Assembly: GCA_029204225.1 (NCBI GenBank)
Contig: CM055100.1
Location: 13,565,352 to 13,629,351, forward strand
From: Diphasiastrum complanatum
Lineage: Eukaryota; Streptophyta; Lycopodiopsida; Lycopodiales; Lycopodiaceae
DNA: 64,000 nucleotides
Direction: 5' to 3'
Numbering within the stretch: the first letter of the stretch is position 1; each line of letters starts with the position of its first letter. The notes under the pieces are model-generated. The model had not been told where the DNA came from, did no database searches, and worked only from the letters and a program-made list of their open reading frames with translations. A program made the translations under genes and the position numbers. Below, piece after piece: positions 1 through 11,574 of the stretch.

Positions 1-3000
1 ACAACAACAAGAGTTGCTTTGGAAAGATAGATACGAGTAAACCCTCCCAACGGATGTGCTAGTGCAGTCTTGAGGGCATCCAAATCAAAGACAAGCTCGT
101 ATAAACCTTTAGGATAGCACCATTTGGGGGCTTTTGTTTCCAGTGAACGTTGCACAAGTCCAAACGCCTCAAAAATTGTTTTGTAATGGTCAAGGTTACT
201 AATAGAAAAGTGTCTCAACTCTCGCGGAAGAGCTATGCCTTCACCCGACATCTTGGTCAACTGATCGGAAGTCAAATTCGCAAGCCAACTTAAAACTTTT
301 TTTGCTTGATCATCTAGGCAATGTACATGCTCCTTTAGCACATTGATAAAAAACATTACATTCTGCTTCACGCCACCTGCACTCCCACTCTTTCGATAGC
401 CTTGTAAATAGCAAATACGATGATTCCTGTTCCACTTTTCCTCTGACGATGAGCACCTGTTGTAAATGGGATCTTTGTTCATTGTACAGAGCCAAGTAGT
501 CTCTTCATCTGGAAGTGTCTGCCCCAATGGAAACTTACGCCACTTTTTGCAATGATCACACTGTAACCAGCTTTCTTCAATTACAAGTGACTTACTAGGT
601 TCAAAGAGTATGCCCTGTCCTGCAACAGGGGGAAGTGACGCTCCATCATCATATAACAGACCTGGCTCCTCAGACCCCAAAACATGCGACGGCCTTTTCT
701 TTTTGGAAAATGCAAGTCCCTGGTTTTTTACTTTTAAGAGGTCATCTTGCTCCAGATCTCCTTCATAATCTCCAGATGAATCAAACAGCTTGCGCTTAGT
801 CCCAGTAAAACATCTCTTCACACCAAAGGACTCATCATTTATTGATTTGTCAGGTAAGTTTAAAGCGTAGCTAGAGCTGTCTACTGATGGCAAAACTTTC
901 ATGTCATGAGAAGCTGATACACCGATCAAAGAGTCAGGTGGCTGAGCATCATAGTCAAAAGAATCTTCAACAGAAACTACGCTTGGTTCATCTGCCTTGT
1001 GACTTACTCTGTTACTTCTTCTTGTTGTAGCCAATTCATAGTACCCAAGTTTGTCATTGAAGTAACTTTCCGACCACCTTACTTCTATTCCAGGAGGGGG
1101 CTGAGAAAATCTACCTTGTGTCTTCAGAATTAGAGCAAGTGCAGTTACCGTCTTACCAAGGCCTGGTTCATCACAGAACAGGCCCCCTCGAAAGTCCACT
1201 ACTTCAGTGGGTATGTCTGGGGTAAGATCTCCAGTAATAGAATTCAAATAAAGCTGGAAACCATCCGCTGTCTGCAACTCCTTGACAATTGGGTTCTTGA
1301 ATTTTTGGGGGTTCTGTTCACGCTGCAGCATCCAAGCAACTGCAGCCTGTTGATGTGGAAATAGTTTGAGATTCAGGTTTGGAATAATTTCACAACATAG
1401 CATGCGAGTGTGGCGACATGTAGATGTTATGCTGTGCAAGTCCTTTGGCGACAACTTGCTAAAAATCATGATCAGGACATCGTCATTAAGGTCATGCAAT
1501 CCACGGTTAGAATTTGCATCACGAGGCTGAATACAAGTGCCAAAACTGCTCTGTGTTTTGTTGAGAGTGGGCAAGGATTTGAAGATTTTATGAAGATTGA
1601 ACTTGGCATTCATTTCTGACTTTGAAAGTCTTTCATGCATCTTGCAACCCAACACATGGCAATAACCAACCTTCCATGCGCTTGAATCTTCAACAGCATC
1701 TCGCTCAACCTTGCTGGAATGAGTCTGAAGTATTCTTGCTCGCCTGTTCCAATCACAACTGCAATACCAGAGTACAGAACAACACAGATTGAAGATCCAA
1801 CATCGCAATCATAAACATCAACCATAGTGATAAGTTATAACCGTGCCCGAATCTTACTAAAATTTGAGAAGTATGAAAGCTAATAGTGAATCATTTTTAC
1901 TTCTGTAGGAAGTGAGAACCACAAAATAGTCAAGAGGTGTGCGGCTTACTGAATCTATCTGCTTGCCACAAAACTAGCCTGGAATATTTCTTCTGCTCAA
2001 AAAGTTTTCAATTGACAACCAGCAATGAATGGGGGACAAACAGAGGAAGGCTTCAGGTTCACTATGAAACCTTTCTCCAAAAAGATTCAATTGTTAACTT
2101 CCGATAATTTTCAGCAGTCCTCAATCTTGCAAGCTCTTTCAATACCAAAGCAACTTAAAGTATTCTTTGGCCTTTTGAAGTAAATGGGAGCCAAAGCACA
2201 TAAATAGGAAACTGATGGATGACAAATGCACACGAACACAAGCCTCTCCATACATTGTAGTATGCAAAAAGTATTAGTGCTCAAACTCAAACATCGACTG
2301 AATAGCATTACCTCAGATGAGTTAGGGCAGCAATGGCGACCTTTCCAGCTTTCCAATAGTTGTGGTCTGACCACAACGATGATGGCAGATAGACATCCAA
2401 CAGTGCTACCACTCGTATCTTGTCGCCCTGCTTCAGCACTCGGATTATGCGCCCAACAACCTTTACATCATTTTGTACTGAAAGGCGGTGCAGCTCGTGC
2501 ACGATACTCCTTATGCCGCTAGACTTCTTTCCTGATGGTGTCCCTCTTAGGCTCTTATCACCACTTCCTGGACAGGGGTCCACATCCTTTAGCCTAGGGT
2601 TTTCAGAAGGAATTGGCGAATTCACAAACTCGTTTTGTGAAGCACCAATGGCCAGCGTCATTGATTCCCCTTCAAAACGGCCGTGGTCTTTACTACAAAA
2701 ATCAGACTGCTGTTTGATGGCATCTTTTACGCTTCCATGACAAGCTTCCTCACAAGTATCTGTGATCAAGTAAAGCGAAGCGCCGGTTTCAACAAGGACA
2801 TGGACATCTGCCCATTCACCTGACACTCTGCATTTTGCATTTGCACAGAATTTCAATGTGGAAGATATTATTGTGTTTTTATTTCCTGGAGATGCCTGCA
2901 GCTCCTCATGGCCGTTTCTACCAATTCCACCAGTCGTCGTTTCAACCTCGCCTTTGACCTCTAAACAAACACCTAATTTTTCCTGTAGATCCTTATCAGC

Positions 3001-3087
3001 GCTTAAATGATCAGCCGACAAAACCACCTCAACAAATCCCGATAGCTCATACATGCAAGGATCGTAAACTGCATCCCGGAAGTCCAT
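1..3087 (-). CDS. F-box / SNF2-helicase / CW-zinc-finger protein, 5' part, runs off the left edge
   Basis: Two exons read on the minus strand: 3087-2312, then 1758 to beyond base 1. They are joined at GT (2311-2310) and AG, and the junction restores THL-S-CDW, as in the Arabidopsis At3g54460 family. The first ATG (3087) gives MDFRDAVYDP; the open frame extends upstream only to a TTG. About 844 residues are visible; the Arabidopsis protein has roughly 1,380. Domains in order: conserved plant N-terminal region with VVALLDVYLPSSLW (near 230-243), F-box (about 347-390, LNDDVLIMIFSKL), helicase entry LFPHQQAAVAWML (391-403), Walker A DEPGLGKT (455-462), and a CW-type zinc finger (about 654-700; W656, C659, C662, W665, C683, C694). 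The DExx and helicase-C motifs lie outside the window. Known family role: nuclear SNF2 ATPase fused to an F-box; the CW finger suggests reading of methylated H3K4 (inference). No stop or frameshift is seen, so it looks functional. Confidence 0.93.
1759..2311 (-). other. Intron 1 of the F-box/SNF2 gene
   Basis: A 553-base phase-2 intron. The donor reads CTGAG|GTAATG (exon ends at 2312) and the acceptor TATTGCAG|TTGTGATTGG (exon starts at 1758). The split codon makes Ser in HLSCDW, matching the conserved family sequence. No coding or repeat content is recognised in it. Confidence 0.88.
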
Positions 3088-3539
3088 GGATTCTTTGCTG
3101 CTACGACATGCATTAACTTGAATCCTTCTCAATCAAAACTCAATAATAAGTCTTTAAATCTTCCAACAGATTCCACAAAATTAGTCAGCAGAAGACTAAA
3201 AACATCGATATGGCTTGCGCAGCGATTGCAACGACGACGTTTCTGATCTATGGATGCGTTGGCCTGCACACACATGAAAGTGCAAAACAAGAGCTAAATT
3301 GAGCAAACACAAAGTCTGAATGAATTGAGCAGCGGATGAAGATCGAGTCGGTCAAGCAAAACTGCTGCAAAAGCAGCAGAAGTAACAGAGTCAAGTAAAG
3401 CTCTCTCTCTCTCTCTCTCTCGCTCTCAACCAAGAAAGAGAGCAGAAAAGAGAAAGTTCAATAGAATAGGGGCCAGCAGCTAACGATCATAATCCCTCTT
3501 CTAAAGCTACGACGGTGCATACATTCATACTTAACTGCA
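3088..3539 (-). promoter_or_regulatory. 5' UTR and proximal upstream region of the F-box/SNF2 gene
   Basis: Non-coding sequence directly upstream of the first ATG. It holds a GA/CT microsatellite at 3401-3425 (GA on the gene's sense strand), a common plant promoter and 5' UTR feature that can bind GAGA-type (BBR/BPC) proteins. No convincing TATA box was found, so the transcription start is not placed. A fold-back repeat begins immediately beyond at 3540. Confidence 0.45.
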
Positions 3540-3913
3540 GTTCGGCTGATTTTAAGGCCCTTTTCGGCGCTGTATTATTTTATATATAGGGCCCCATCTA
3601 AATGATATAGAGAGACAACGCAGCAGCATCAGAGAAAGCGTGGAGTATAGAGATATATATATATATGTATGTATGTATGTATGTATAGAGAGAGAGAGAG
3701 CCAGCCAGCCGCATGAGAGAAAGCGCAGGAGAGAGAGAGAGAGAGCGAGAGAGCGCAGTAGAGAGAGAGAGAAAGCACTGGAGAGAGAGGAGCAGACAGA
3801 GAGCAAAGAGAGAGTGTGCGCATGAGAGAGGGAGACAGACAGATAGACAAGGAGAGACACCCAAGAGAGAGAGAGAGAGAGAGAGATAAAGAGGTATAAA
3901 AAATCAGCCGAAC
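3540..3913. repeat. Fold-back / MITE-like element with 14-bp perfect inverted ends
   Basis: GTTCGGCTGATTTT at 3540-3553 is exactly inverted at 3900-3913. The interior is mostly purine microsatellite (GAGA with short TATA/TGTA tracts, 3650-3890). The left end with its next 15 bases (TAAGGCCCTTTTCGGC) recurs at 4066-4094, so it is a mobile or duplicated sequence and not a chance palindrome. No clear target-site duplication is seen. It lies upstream of the F-box/SNF2 gene. Confidence 0.5.
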
Positions 3914-4022
3914 CGTCAATAACGTGAAGTAAAGGTTCATTGGTCGAACCATTACCACAAATAATTCGGTCCCCGGACAACTCGTGGCCTTCGCCACTCG
4001 CTGCCGGTCCCAAATTATTTAA

Positions 4023-4122
4023 GGTAATGGCCCTCTTAATGGCCATTACCTACTACTTAATTGGAGTTCGGCTGATTTTAAGGCCCTTTTCGGCCCTATA
4101 TTATGTTGCATAATATAGGGCC
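4023..4122. repeat. Two perfect hairpins and a second copy of the fold-back end
   Basis: GGTAATGGCC (4023-4032) pairs with GGCCATTACC (4041-4050). GGCCCTATATTATG (4092-4105) pairs with CATAATATAGGGCC (4109-4122) around a 3-base loop. Between them, 4066-4094 repeats the left end of the 3540 fold-back element. The first copy's equivalent of the second hairpin (3569-3595) is imperfect. Confidence 0.6.
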
Positions 4123-4173
4123 TCTTTTTTTTCTCGTTTTCAATCTACAACGCAACAGCAGAGAAAGCGTGCA

Positions 4174-4174
4174 G

Positions 4175-4260
<86 letters not shown>

Positions 4261-4269
4261 AAAAAAAAT
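4174..4269. repeat. Compound microsatellite (TA)n (TG)n (GA)n plus A tract
   Basis: TA repeat 4174-4188, TG repeat 4189-4219, GA repeat 4228-4254, then an A run to about 4268. Open frames here are repeat artefacts. From 4270 to about 4880 the sequence is AT-rich and I recognise nothing in it. Confidence 0.9.
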
Positions 4270-4879
4270 TCACCTGGTTCCTCTTGACAAAGCAAGACTG
4301 AAAACCTTTTGTTCCAACAAAGTAAAATAAAACCTAAAAGTAGAATACAGTACTAAAAAAGCACCATAAAGCATGACCATTTCCAAGACGTCCGACGGAT
4401 ACCTGCCACCAGCCCACAACACAAAACTGCACGAGTTCGTATAGTGGGGAAGACAGGTGTCATAGTTGAGTGTCAGCTGTTATCTATGTCCAAAAGAAGT
4501 TATACTACTTAACAGCATGAATAGCATTTTGAGATAGTAGAGTTTTAATCATTTTATATCTTAATGATTCTCCTAGAGATTCTTGTTGAATGACTTATCA
4601 TATCCTAGAATTAGATTCTAAATATAGTTGTACTTGGAAGCTTTATATGAATTGTCTGCTAGAGTTTGTGGATGATTTTAGACTGTAATTATTATTATTA
4701 TTATTATTTCTTTAACTTTAATCTCCTAAGTTAAGTAATATCTCTCAGATAGTTCATGTAAGTGTTTTACATGCAGGTGATGTTACTAACTTGTGTTGAG
4801 TATAACCCAGTTGAGGAAATGTATCTCTTAGTGTACTTTTCAAACCAGAGTTTGTACTCCAGAACAGAGATTAACGATT

Positions 4880-5530
4880 GAAAATTGGTTTACCTCTGAG
4901 TACTTGTTTGATGTGAAAGTCAAACTAAGGATAACGATTTTTTCGGTTAATATTGAAAGTTAAAAAGAACTGTTCTTGTAATTTTTTCCTGTCTTGAGGA
5001 GCTTCTAAGGATAGAAGCAGTTTAAGGAGGGAAGAATGTTATGGCCATATTCGGTTAAGGACCTGGAATAGTCCTATTATGGTAGACCGGCCCTCCAATA
5101 CTCGAGATCATTGGTCACGCCGTGATTTAATTCCATGTCAAGGCATATTTATAACTAATTACCTTGAGAGGACCCAGACACTCTAATTGAGACATATGGA
5201 GTATTGCATGTCTGTGTGACAGATATAGGCACACACAGACATAGGCAGGAGGACTGCATGAAGAAATGAGACTTATTTATAGTTTATCTGCATGGGGGTT
5301 GCATGGTTTCATGCACATGACTCTACTCTCTATATAATGAGGTAGGGATTCTCTCGTCGACATATTGGGTTTAGGTTATCAGTTTCTCTCTTCTCCTCTT
5401 GCTTCACATGGCATGGCTTGGGGGCTGGATCCAAGTTTTTTGATCTAGGATTGGTTGGGCGGTTTGGCTCCATAGTCTCTCTTATTGTGTTCTCCTATCC
5501 TCATCTTAGGGACAATTCTTTAGGGACTTT
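4880..5530 (+). mobile_element. 3' end and LTR of a gypsy-like retrotransposon, copy 1
   Basis: A polypurine tract (TTTAAGGAGGGAAGAA, about 5021-5036) is followed by TGTTATGGCC, the expected start of a 3' LTR at 5037. A TATA-like box lies at about 5330 (CTATATAATG). Homology to 14715-15265 covers both the internal sequence before the tract and the LTR, so this is a dispersed element end and not unique sequence. No pol domain is attached. The right boundary is approximate: copia-derived coding begins at about 5540. Confidence 0.65.
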
Positions 5531-6715
5531 ACACTTACCTCTTTTGATGAACCTACAAGTGTAGATGAAGCAAGAAAAGAAGAGGAGTGGATCCAAGCAA
5601 TGGATCTTGAGTATCAAGCTCTCATGAAAAATGGAACATCTTTTGGTGGATTTTCTTGTATAGATGGAGCTATGCAAGTGGATGGATGTTATCTTGCTGT
5701 AAAGTCAAGTAATGGATCTAGAAAACAAAGTTTGTTCAATGACTTTGATGATCAAGAGGTTGATCTCAAGATCTCAAATGATCAAGAGGTTGATCTCAAA
5801 GGGCTTCAACTAGTCAAAAAGGAAGTTGACAATTTGGAGCTAGTCAAGAGCATCAAAGGAAGGTTATTTGACAAAGATGTTATGGATCTATTTTTGCAGC
5901 TTATTAAAGACTCAAGTAAGGTAAAGGAGCAGCAAGAAAGTGCTTTTCAAGTTTACTTTACTTATTCTATCTCATGTTCGAGCATTTTCATGTGGATGTC
6001 TGCAAATTGTCAAGATATGGTAAAACTAGCTACATTGGTGAGCATCATTTTGATGTTGGATTTGTACTAGCATTATTGGCTGGTTTTGTTGATGGAAATG
6101 AATCAATTGGAGGCTCATTATATTACTCATCCATGGCTAAGTTCTCAAGTGTTGAGCTACTTAGTGCCAATGTTTGGAGATTGTAAATTTTTGGTGAATT
6201 CATGGTCATTTTCTTGTGTCAAGTAGATCTTAAAGATGGACTAGTAAAACTTGCTTGATTTATAGAGTCATGTGGTGCTACATTAGTATCATGGATGAAC
6301 TCACTTACTCATGGATTTCCAAGACTTGATGTTTTCTTGTGGCAAGATGGAGATGGAGGCTCATTCATGGAGTGTCATGGTGAATACATGGCAACAAAGG
6401 ACAAAGAAGGAGAAAACATGCAAGCAAAAGTTGATCACTCACATTTATTGTTTGTTTGTTGTATTTTTCCAGAGAGTTCAAAGTTCATAGCATGGAGGAA
6501 TCATCTCATTTACATTTTATGTGATTCTTCATGACTCGTTGAAGTGGTATTGCAACAATTTGTAAGGGAGCAAGTCATTGCAAAGGAGGTGGAACTTCAA
6601 CATGTGTTCTCAAGGGAATGTGTAGCTGATATCAGCATTGGGAAAGGACTTGTTCATGAAGCATAGGACCACTTGGAGTGTTATCAAAGTCCATGCTAAA
6701 ACTAGTTGAAGAGGA
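5531..6715 (+). pseudogene. Non-autonomous copia internal region A (RT start, filler frame, RNase H tail)
   Basis: At 5545-5630 the frame reads the copia reverse-transcriptase N-terminal linker (EEWIQAMDLEYQALMKNGT). It then jumps to a filler sequence (about 5631-6535) without RT motifs, which also occurs at 13280-13890 and 50913-52050. At about 6545-6640 it returns to the RNase H C-terminus (VREQVIAKEVELQHV) and a degraded polypurine tract at about 6710. Several in-frame stops are present. The filler therefore replaces most of RT-RNase H, flanked on both sides by parental copia sequence. The same layout in three loci shows a replicating deletion derivative rather than one accident. Confidence 0.7.
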
Positions 6716-7461
6716 AAAGATTCAACTAGTTTGATCATATTTGCTATATTTTCATATTTGGCAAATTGAGGCCAACTTTGTTTTAGACATAGAATTTGAC
6801 TTTTCAAAGTTCATTAGTCTAAATTTCATTTGAATAAACACTTTTTGAAAGTGTGAAAAAGTTAGAAGATGAGTTTGAGTAGATTCAAATTTGAATGTTT
6901 TGTACTTTGAATCTAGATCCAAAACTAATAAGGTTAGCATTTTGGTGGGAAAGCCAAGTGGCCAAATATGGTTTGGACCTGTTATAAAAGGATGTATCTC
7001 ATGGAGAGACATATCTTCTCTCTTCTCTATCTCATTTCATGCTTATACATGGTTCTCTTGGGTTTCACTATCCATTGGTGCTGCACCAGTATACAGGTCA
7101 TTCTTGTACTTGATCTATAAAGAGATCACCAATTCTAATGAGAAGTTGATGAGACATTTTCATTCTAGCAATTTGTTTGAGATTGACACATTAGAATTGT
7201 GATTTTATGCTTGGAATGCTATCATAAGTTATTTTACTTTGCTCTTTGATCACAGTCTATATAGTGACTGTTTTCCACACGTGTGAGGCCGCCCTTGATA
7301 GATTTTTGCTATTACATCCATTGATCTTGAAGTAGTTAGTGATTTGCTTCTAGATCAAGATCTAGTCAATAGAACTTGATGAATCCTTTGATTTGGCAAT
7401 CAATACCTCTTGTAGATTGATTAATACAATCAATTATTGTCCTAAATTCAAAAAATTTACA
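6716..7461 (+). mobile_element. Copia LTR shared by internal regions A and the 8-10 kb element
   Basis: Matches the family LTR (AACACTTTTTGAAAGTGTG, GGGAAAGCCAAGTGGCCAAATA, TATAAAAGGATGTA, CACACGTGTG) and ends TTTACA directly before a primer-binding site at 7462. Its first bases (TGTGAGAG) are lost to a small deletion. A pol tail lies to the left and PBS-gag to the right, so one LTR serves as 3' LTR of region A and 5' LTR of the next element, as left by LTR-LTR recombination. Confidence 0.75.
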
Positions 7462-7473
7462 TGGTATCAGAGC
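7462..7473 (+). other. Primer-binding site (initiator tRNA-Met type)
   Basis: TGGTATCAGAGC directly follows the LTR end. This is the plant copia PBS complementary to the 3' end of initiator tRNA-Met. The 7474-8040 leader carries a second CACACGTGTG palindrome at 7626-7635. Confidence 0.9.
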
Positions 7474-8040
7474 TTGGTACAAGAGACATGTAATGATTCA
7501 TTAAACATTTGAAAATCATTGTCAAATTGTTGATTTTGATCTAATCTTGTGTGGGCGAGCTCTAAGAGAGTGGTAGCTTCATTTGTTTTGGTCCAAATCA
7601 ATTTGTGGGCTGTAGGTGTATTGTCCACACGTGTGAGGCCGTACAGCAGCTGTCAAAATAAGTTCCTAATTGTTTTTGGTCCAAAATCTTGCATACTAGT
7701 CCAAATTTCATGCTTTTTGGTGCATTGTCTAGATCTAGGTTCAATCTATCAAATGCTAATGATCAAATAGAGGTTTGAATCATTGAAACATTAGATCATA
7801 TCATTTAGGCTGATTTGTTCAGATCTTAAGAGTGTGAAGTGATATCAAGCAAAAAGGTGCTAGAATAAATTTTTGAGAGTGTGTTTTGCTAGGAATTTTG
7901 AGTGGCTCTATTATACCATCATTCAAGCTTGGGCTAGTTTGATAGGAACAAGGCTAGAAGCTTCTTAATGAACTAGAAGTCTATCTTAGATCATTGATAT
8001 TCAGAGACATTTGTGCATTTCAAAGAGCAGACCATTCGTA

Positions 8041-10033
8041 ATGTCTTCCATGGGTGGATTTTTGTTAGAATCTTGTGAGAGACTAACATCCACAAATTAT
8101 TCCATATGGAAAGTGAGGATGAAATTACTATTTGTGATCCATGGCCTCTATGATATTGTTCTTGGAGTTGAGGAAGAACCTCAAGGAGCTCAAGAACAAT
8201 TGAAATACAAGAAGAAGGCTAGATTAGCCTTGCATTGCTTAAAGATGAATGTAATCAATGACCTCTTGAAAGAGGTAGCTTCTTGTGCCTCATCCAAAGA
8301 GGCTTGGGATTCACTAAAGAACATTTATGAATCCAACAACACCTCTAGAGTATCATGCTAAGGAATCAAGTACTCCGAAGCATGAAGGTAAATGGAGAAA
8401 GTGGACAAGAATATGTCCTAAGAATCAAACACTTAAACAAAGAATTGGGATCGATTGGAGACAAAATCTAAGATAAAGAACTAGTACAAGTCATATTGAA
8501 TGGAATTGGTGATGAGTTCACCAATTTTTTTCAAACATTTGCCAATCAACACCAACTTTCAACCATTGACAGTTTACATAATGTACTTGTGGTCGAGAAG
8601 AGTAGGATTCTACACCTCAGAGCTAGGATGGGGCCTATGTCACTACAAGGTGGTGATGAAAAAACAAATTTCACATCCAAAGGCAAAAAGAAGTCCCAAC
8701 CATTCAAGAAGCACCAAGGCAAGGAGGCCGAGGTCAAGGATGGTGGATCTACCTCCAAAGGGAAGAACAAGAACAAAGCCAAGCTAAAGTGTTTCTTTTG
8801 TGGAAAGAAAGGACACTTTGCTTCCGAATGCTTAAAAAAGAAGAATGCACAAGTGAATGAAGATCAAGGCAACCTTGCACAAGAGGAGGAAGAAGAGGAT
8901 GGTTTCAACACATCCTTGATGGTAGCATCAAATCCAACATCAAGCAAAGAGACATGGTGGATTGATAGTGGGGCTAGTTCTCACATGTCATTCAACAAGC
9001 ATTTTTTTTCTACTTTACTTTCTTGTAATTATTCTAAGAAATTTATCTACACTGGTAGTGATCAATAATTTAAAATAGATGGTATTGGATCTATTCCATT
9101 ATGCTTAGGATCATCTAAGAGAATAGATCTAGATAATTTCTTGTATGTTCCAACCATTACTAAAAAATTTCTTAGTGTTAGACAATTGATGGATAATGGA
9201 CTATATGTACATTTCAAGAATGGAGTGTGTTCCATCTTGAAAAGTGATAAGTGCATAGCTAGTGGCATTAAGCAAGGAAGGCTTTTTAAGTAGGATGCTA
9301 ATGTGGCCATTGAAAGTGTGAACATGGTTAGGGAGGAGATGACACAAGTGGAGCTATGGCATAAAAGATTAGACCATCCTAATCTTCAAGCAATGGAATC
9401 TATGGTCTCCAAGGAGCTTGCTCTTGGCCTCCCCAAATCATTCTCAAGATGTGGCAAAGTGTGTGAGGCTTGTGGACTTGCAAAGTCTCATGAGACATCC
9501 TAAGAGATCCTTGTCAAGATCTACCTCTCCTTAGATCTCATTCATTCTGATGTACACTTTTTTTCTCATGAAAGTAATGGAGGTGCTTTAATGTATGTGA
9601 ATTTCATAGATGATTGTACTAGATATACTTGGATAGATCTATTGCCAAAGAAAAGTCTTGTATATGAAGCTTTTGTAAAGTTTAAATCTCTTATTGAGAA
9701 TCAACTTAGTTCTAGTATCAAAGTTCTAAGATGTGATAATGGAGGAGAATATGTATCCAATAGGATATGTATTTATTATGTCCACATTCCTTTGGAAATT
9801 GGAAAGAAAGAGGATGCAAAGGCCTTCAAAGGAATTTTTGTTGGCTATAGTGAAAATAGCTAAGGTTATAGGATTTTTTAATCCTATTTCAAAGAAAGTA
9901 AAGGTTAGTAAGGATGTCTTATTTGATGAATCTCAATGTTCCAAGATCCATTCAAGTGCATCTAATCCTCTATGTTTCCAAGTTCTTGCAAGACCCGAGG
10001 AGGAGCTTCATGAGAATGTGCTTTTGGAGGGTT
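8041..10033 (+). pseudogene. Degenerate copia gag-protease-integrase
   Basis: Starts MSSMGGFLLESCERLTSTNY, the family gag start. A frameshift follows near 8360, then a second frame with a zinc knuckle CFFCGKKGHFASEC (about 8790-8832) and protease WWIDSGASSHM (about 8956-8990). Stops follow. Next come the integrase zinc-binding motif (LWHKRLDHPN, CEACGLAKSHE, about 9354-9500), the first catalytic region FIDDCTRYTW (about 9600) and CDNGGEY (about 9733). The sequence then jumps to the integrase tail (KAFKGIFVGYSEN), losing the glutamate segment and everything to RT. It cannot encode an active element. Confidence 0.85.
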
Positions 10034-10125
10034 GTTCTTGTACTTGATCTATAAAAAGATCACCAATTCTAATGAGAAGTTGATGAGACATTTTCATTCT
10101 AGCTATTTGCTTGAGATTGAACATT
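10034..10125 (+). mobile_element. LTR fragment abutting truncated copia
   Basis: TTCTTGTACTTGATCTATAA and the following bases match the LTR interior at about 7102-7195 closely. It joins the broken integrase/pol frame directly, so a deletion removed RT, RNase H and the outer part of the 3' LTR. Confidence 0.65.
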
Positions 10126-10129
10126 AGAC

Positions 10130-10560
10130 ACTCAGTTGACCAAGATAATAAATCAACAAACTGCTTCTATGGAGGAGCTTACCAGACGATTGGAAGACGA
10201 GAGGTTGAAGCGGCGCCACAACTCCTATGAGCTATCCAAACCCATAAATGAAAACCTTCACCTTAGGGCTGAGTTAAGGAAGTTGCAGGTCCTGCCTGAT
10301 AATGAGTGACCAGGTTTGGTCACGTTACCAACAAAAGTCACCTCCTTAAGTTGTGAGACTCTTTTTGGGTACCGACAGTTGTTGGAGGATGCGTGATGTG
10401 AACCGACGGGCACCACCAAACAGTGCGACTTCACAGCCGTCCCGTGGCTGTAATGTTTCGGATCTTCTACCCCTCCTGCGTGAGGGATGTCTATATAGGC
10501 GCGTGAGCCTTCTTTTTACATATACTAGTATCTTAGAGATAGTGAGCAAGAGTAAGAGAG
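10130..10560 (+). mobile_element. Gag C-terminus and LTR-like promoter of another LTR element
   Basis: A short frame (about 10134-10308) rich in charged helix residues (MEELTRRLEDERLKRRH, LHLRAELRKLQVLPD) ends in TGA. A non-coding block follows with a TATA-like CTATATAGG at about 10491, resembling an LTR U3/R region. The family is not identified. From 10560 to about 11570 I see no gene. Confidence 0.3.
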
Positions 10561-11574
10561 TAGGAGAGTGAAGACTTTGATGTCATATGTTCTTACTCCT
10601 TTCTGATAATATGATGAAGAAAGTTCATCTTTTGCTATATCTCGTAGGCATTGATAGCGCCACTTTGTTGTTTTCCGTTGTGTGGTCAATGGCTCTGATT
10701 GCTCCTATCTTTTCTTGCTTGTGCATGATTGTCTAGGGATTTGTAGTTATGTGAAATTTGTAACAACTCTATTTAGTTCATGAATTGCTTCTATGAGTGA
10801 TTGAGGTCGTGGAAGGGTTGAAAACCTTATTTCAAAAATTTGGAGACATTATTATTTTTTGTTTTGTTGTGTGCTATGCATGATAAATGCTTTTTTTCCA
10901 TGTTTGGACAATGCATTGACATTGATGTGCTATTGTTTGTACATCATGCATGTCCTAGTTTGGAATAATTCAACTACTTCATATACATGAATGGATAGTT
11001 CTTTTGTGGTGGAGATTTCAGAAGTTGATGTGGAGACTTTTGTTGTATTCTTCAATAGACAAAAAATTGCAAATGAATTAGGCCTCATTTGGTGGTCTTG
11101 TTGAAGCTCAATAATTACCTTGTTTCTGCGTATTGCAATAACAATAATTGTCTTTTCATATGCTTGATTTGTTCGTGGTTTGTTTGTGTTGTAGAAACTC
11201 CACATGGAGGTTGTAAGCACTTCAAAAGTACCAGTTTGGGGCTATGTAATGAATAAGATAAACATTGTGGATTTGAAACACTTTTAGATTAGTATCATTG
11301 TTCACTATGGAGGATGACGAGATGTTGATGTACATGCACTGCCATTATTATATTAGTGTGTGGTGGAAAACATTTGTAGCTAGAGTGTGTGCCCTAGACA
11401 TTAAAAAATGACCTAGCACATAATGGCAAGTAGTGGCAGAACACTTGATTTGTAGATCAAGCGACACCTTAGCCGAGATGCCAAATCCATTGGTGTGTGC
11501 GTTGGTTATGTGCATGACTCTAACATAAGACTTTGCACATGATTCATGGTGTGGTTGTTTCAATTTTTTGGAAT

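Noticed and set aside
3088-3132. Start of the F-box/SNF2 protein at 3132
   Set aside because: That position is TTG, not ATG; the first ATG in frame is at 3087.
3552-4046. ORFs rich in Ser/Leu or Arg/Glu on both strands
   Set aside because: They translate GA/CT and TA/TGTA microsatellite sequence and have no non-repeat content.
4880-5530. A unique promoter upstream of a coding gene at 5600
   Set aside because: The sequence repeats at 14715-15265 with a polypurine tract and LTR start, and the frame at 5600 is decayed copia.
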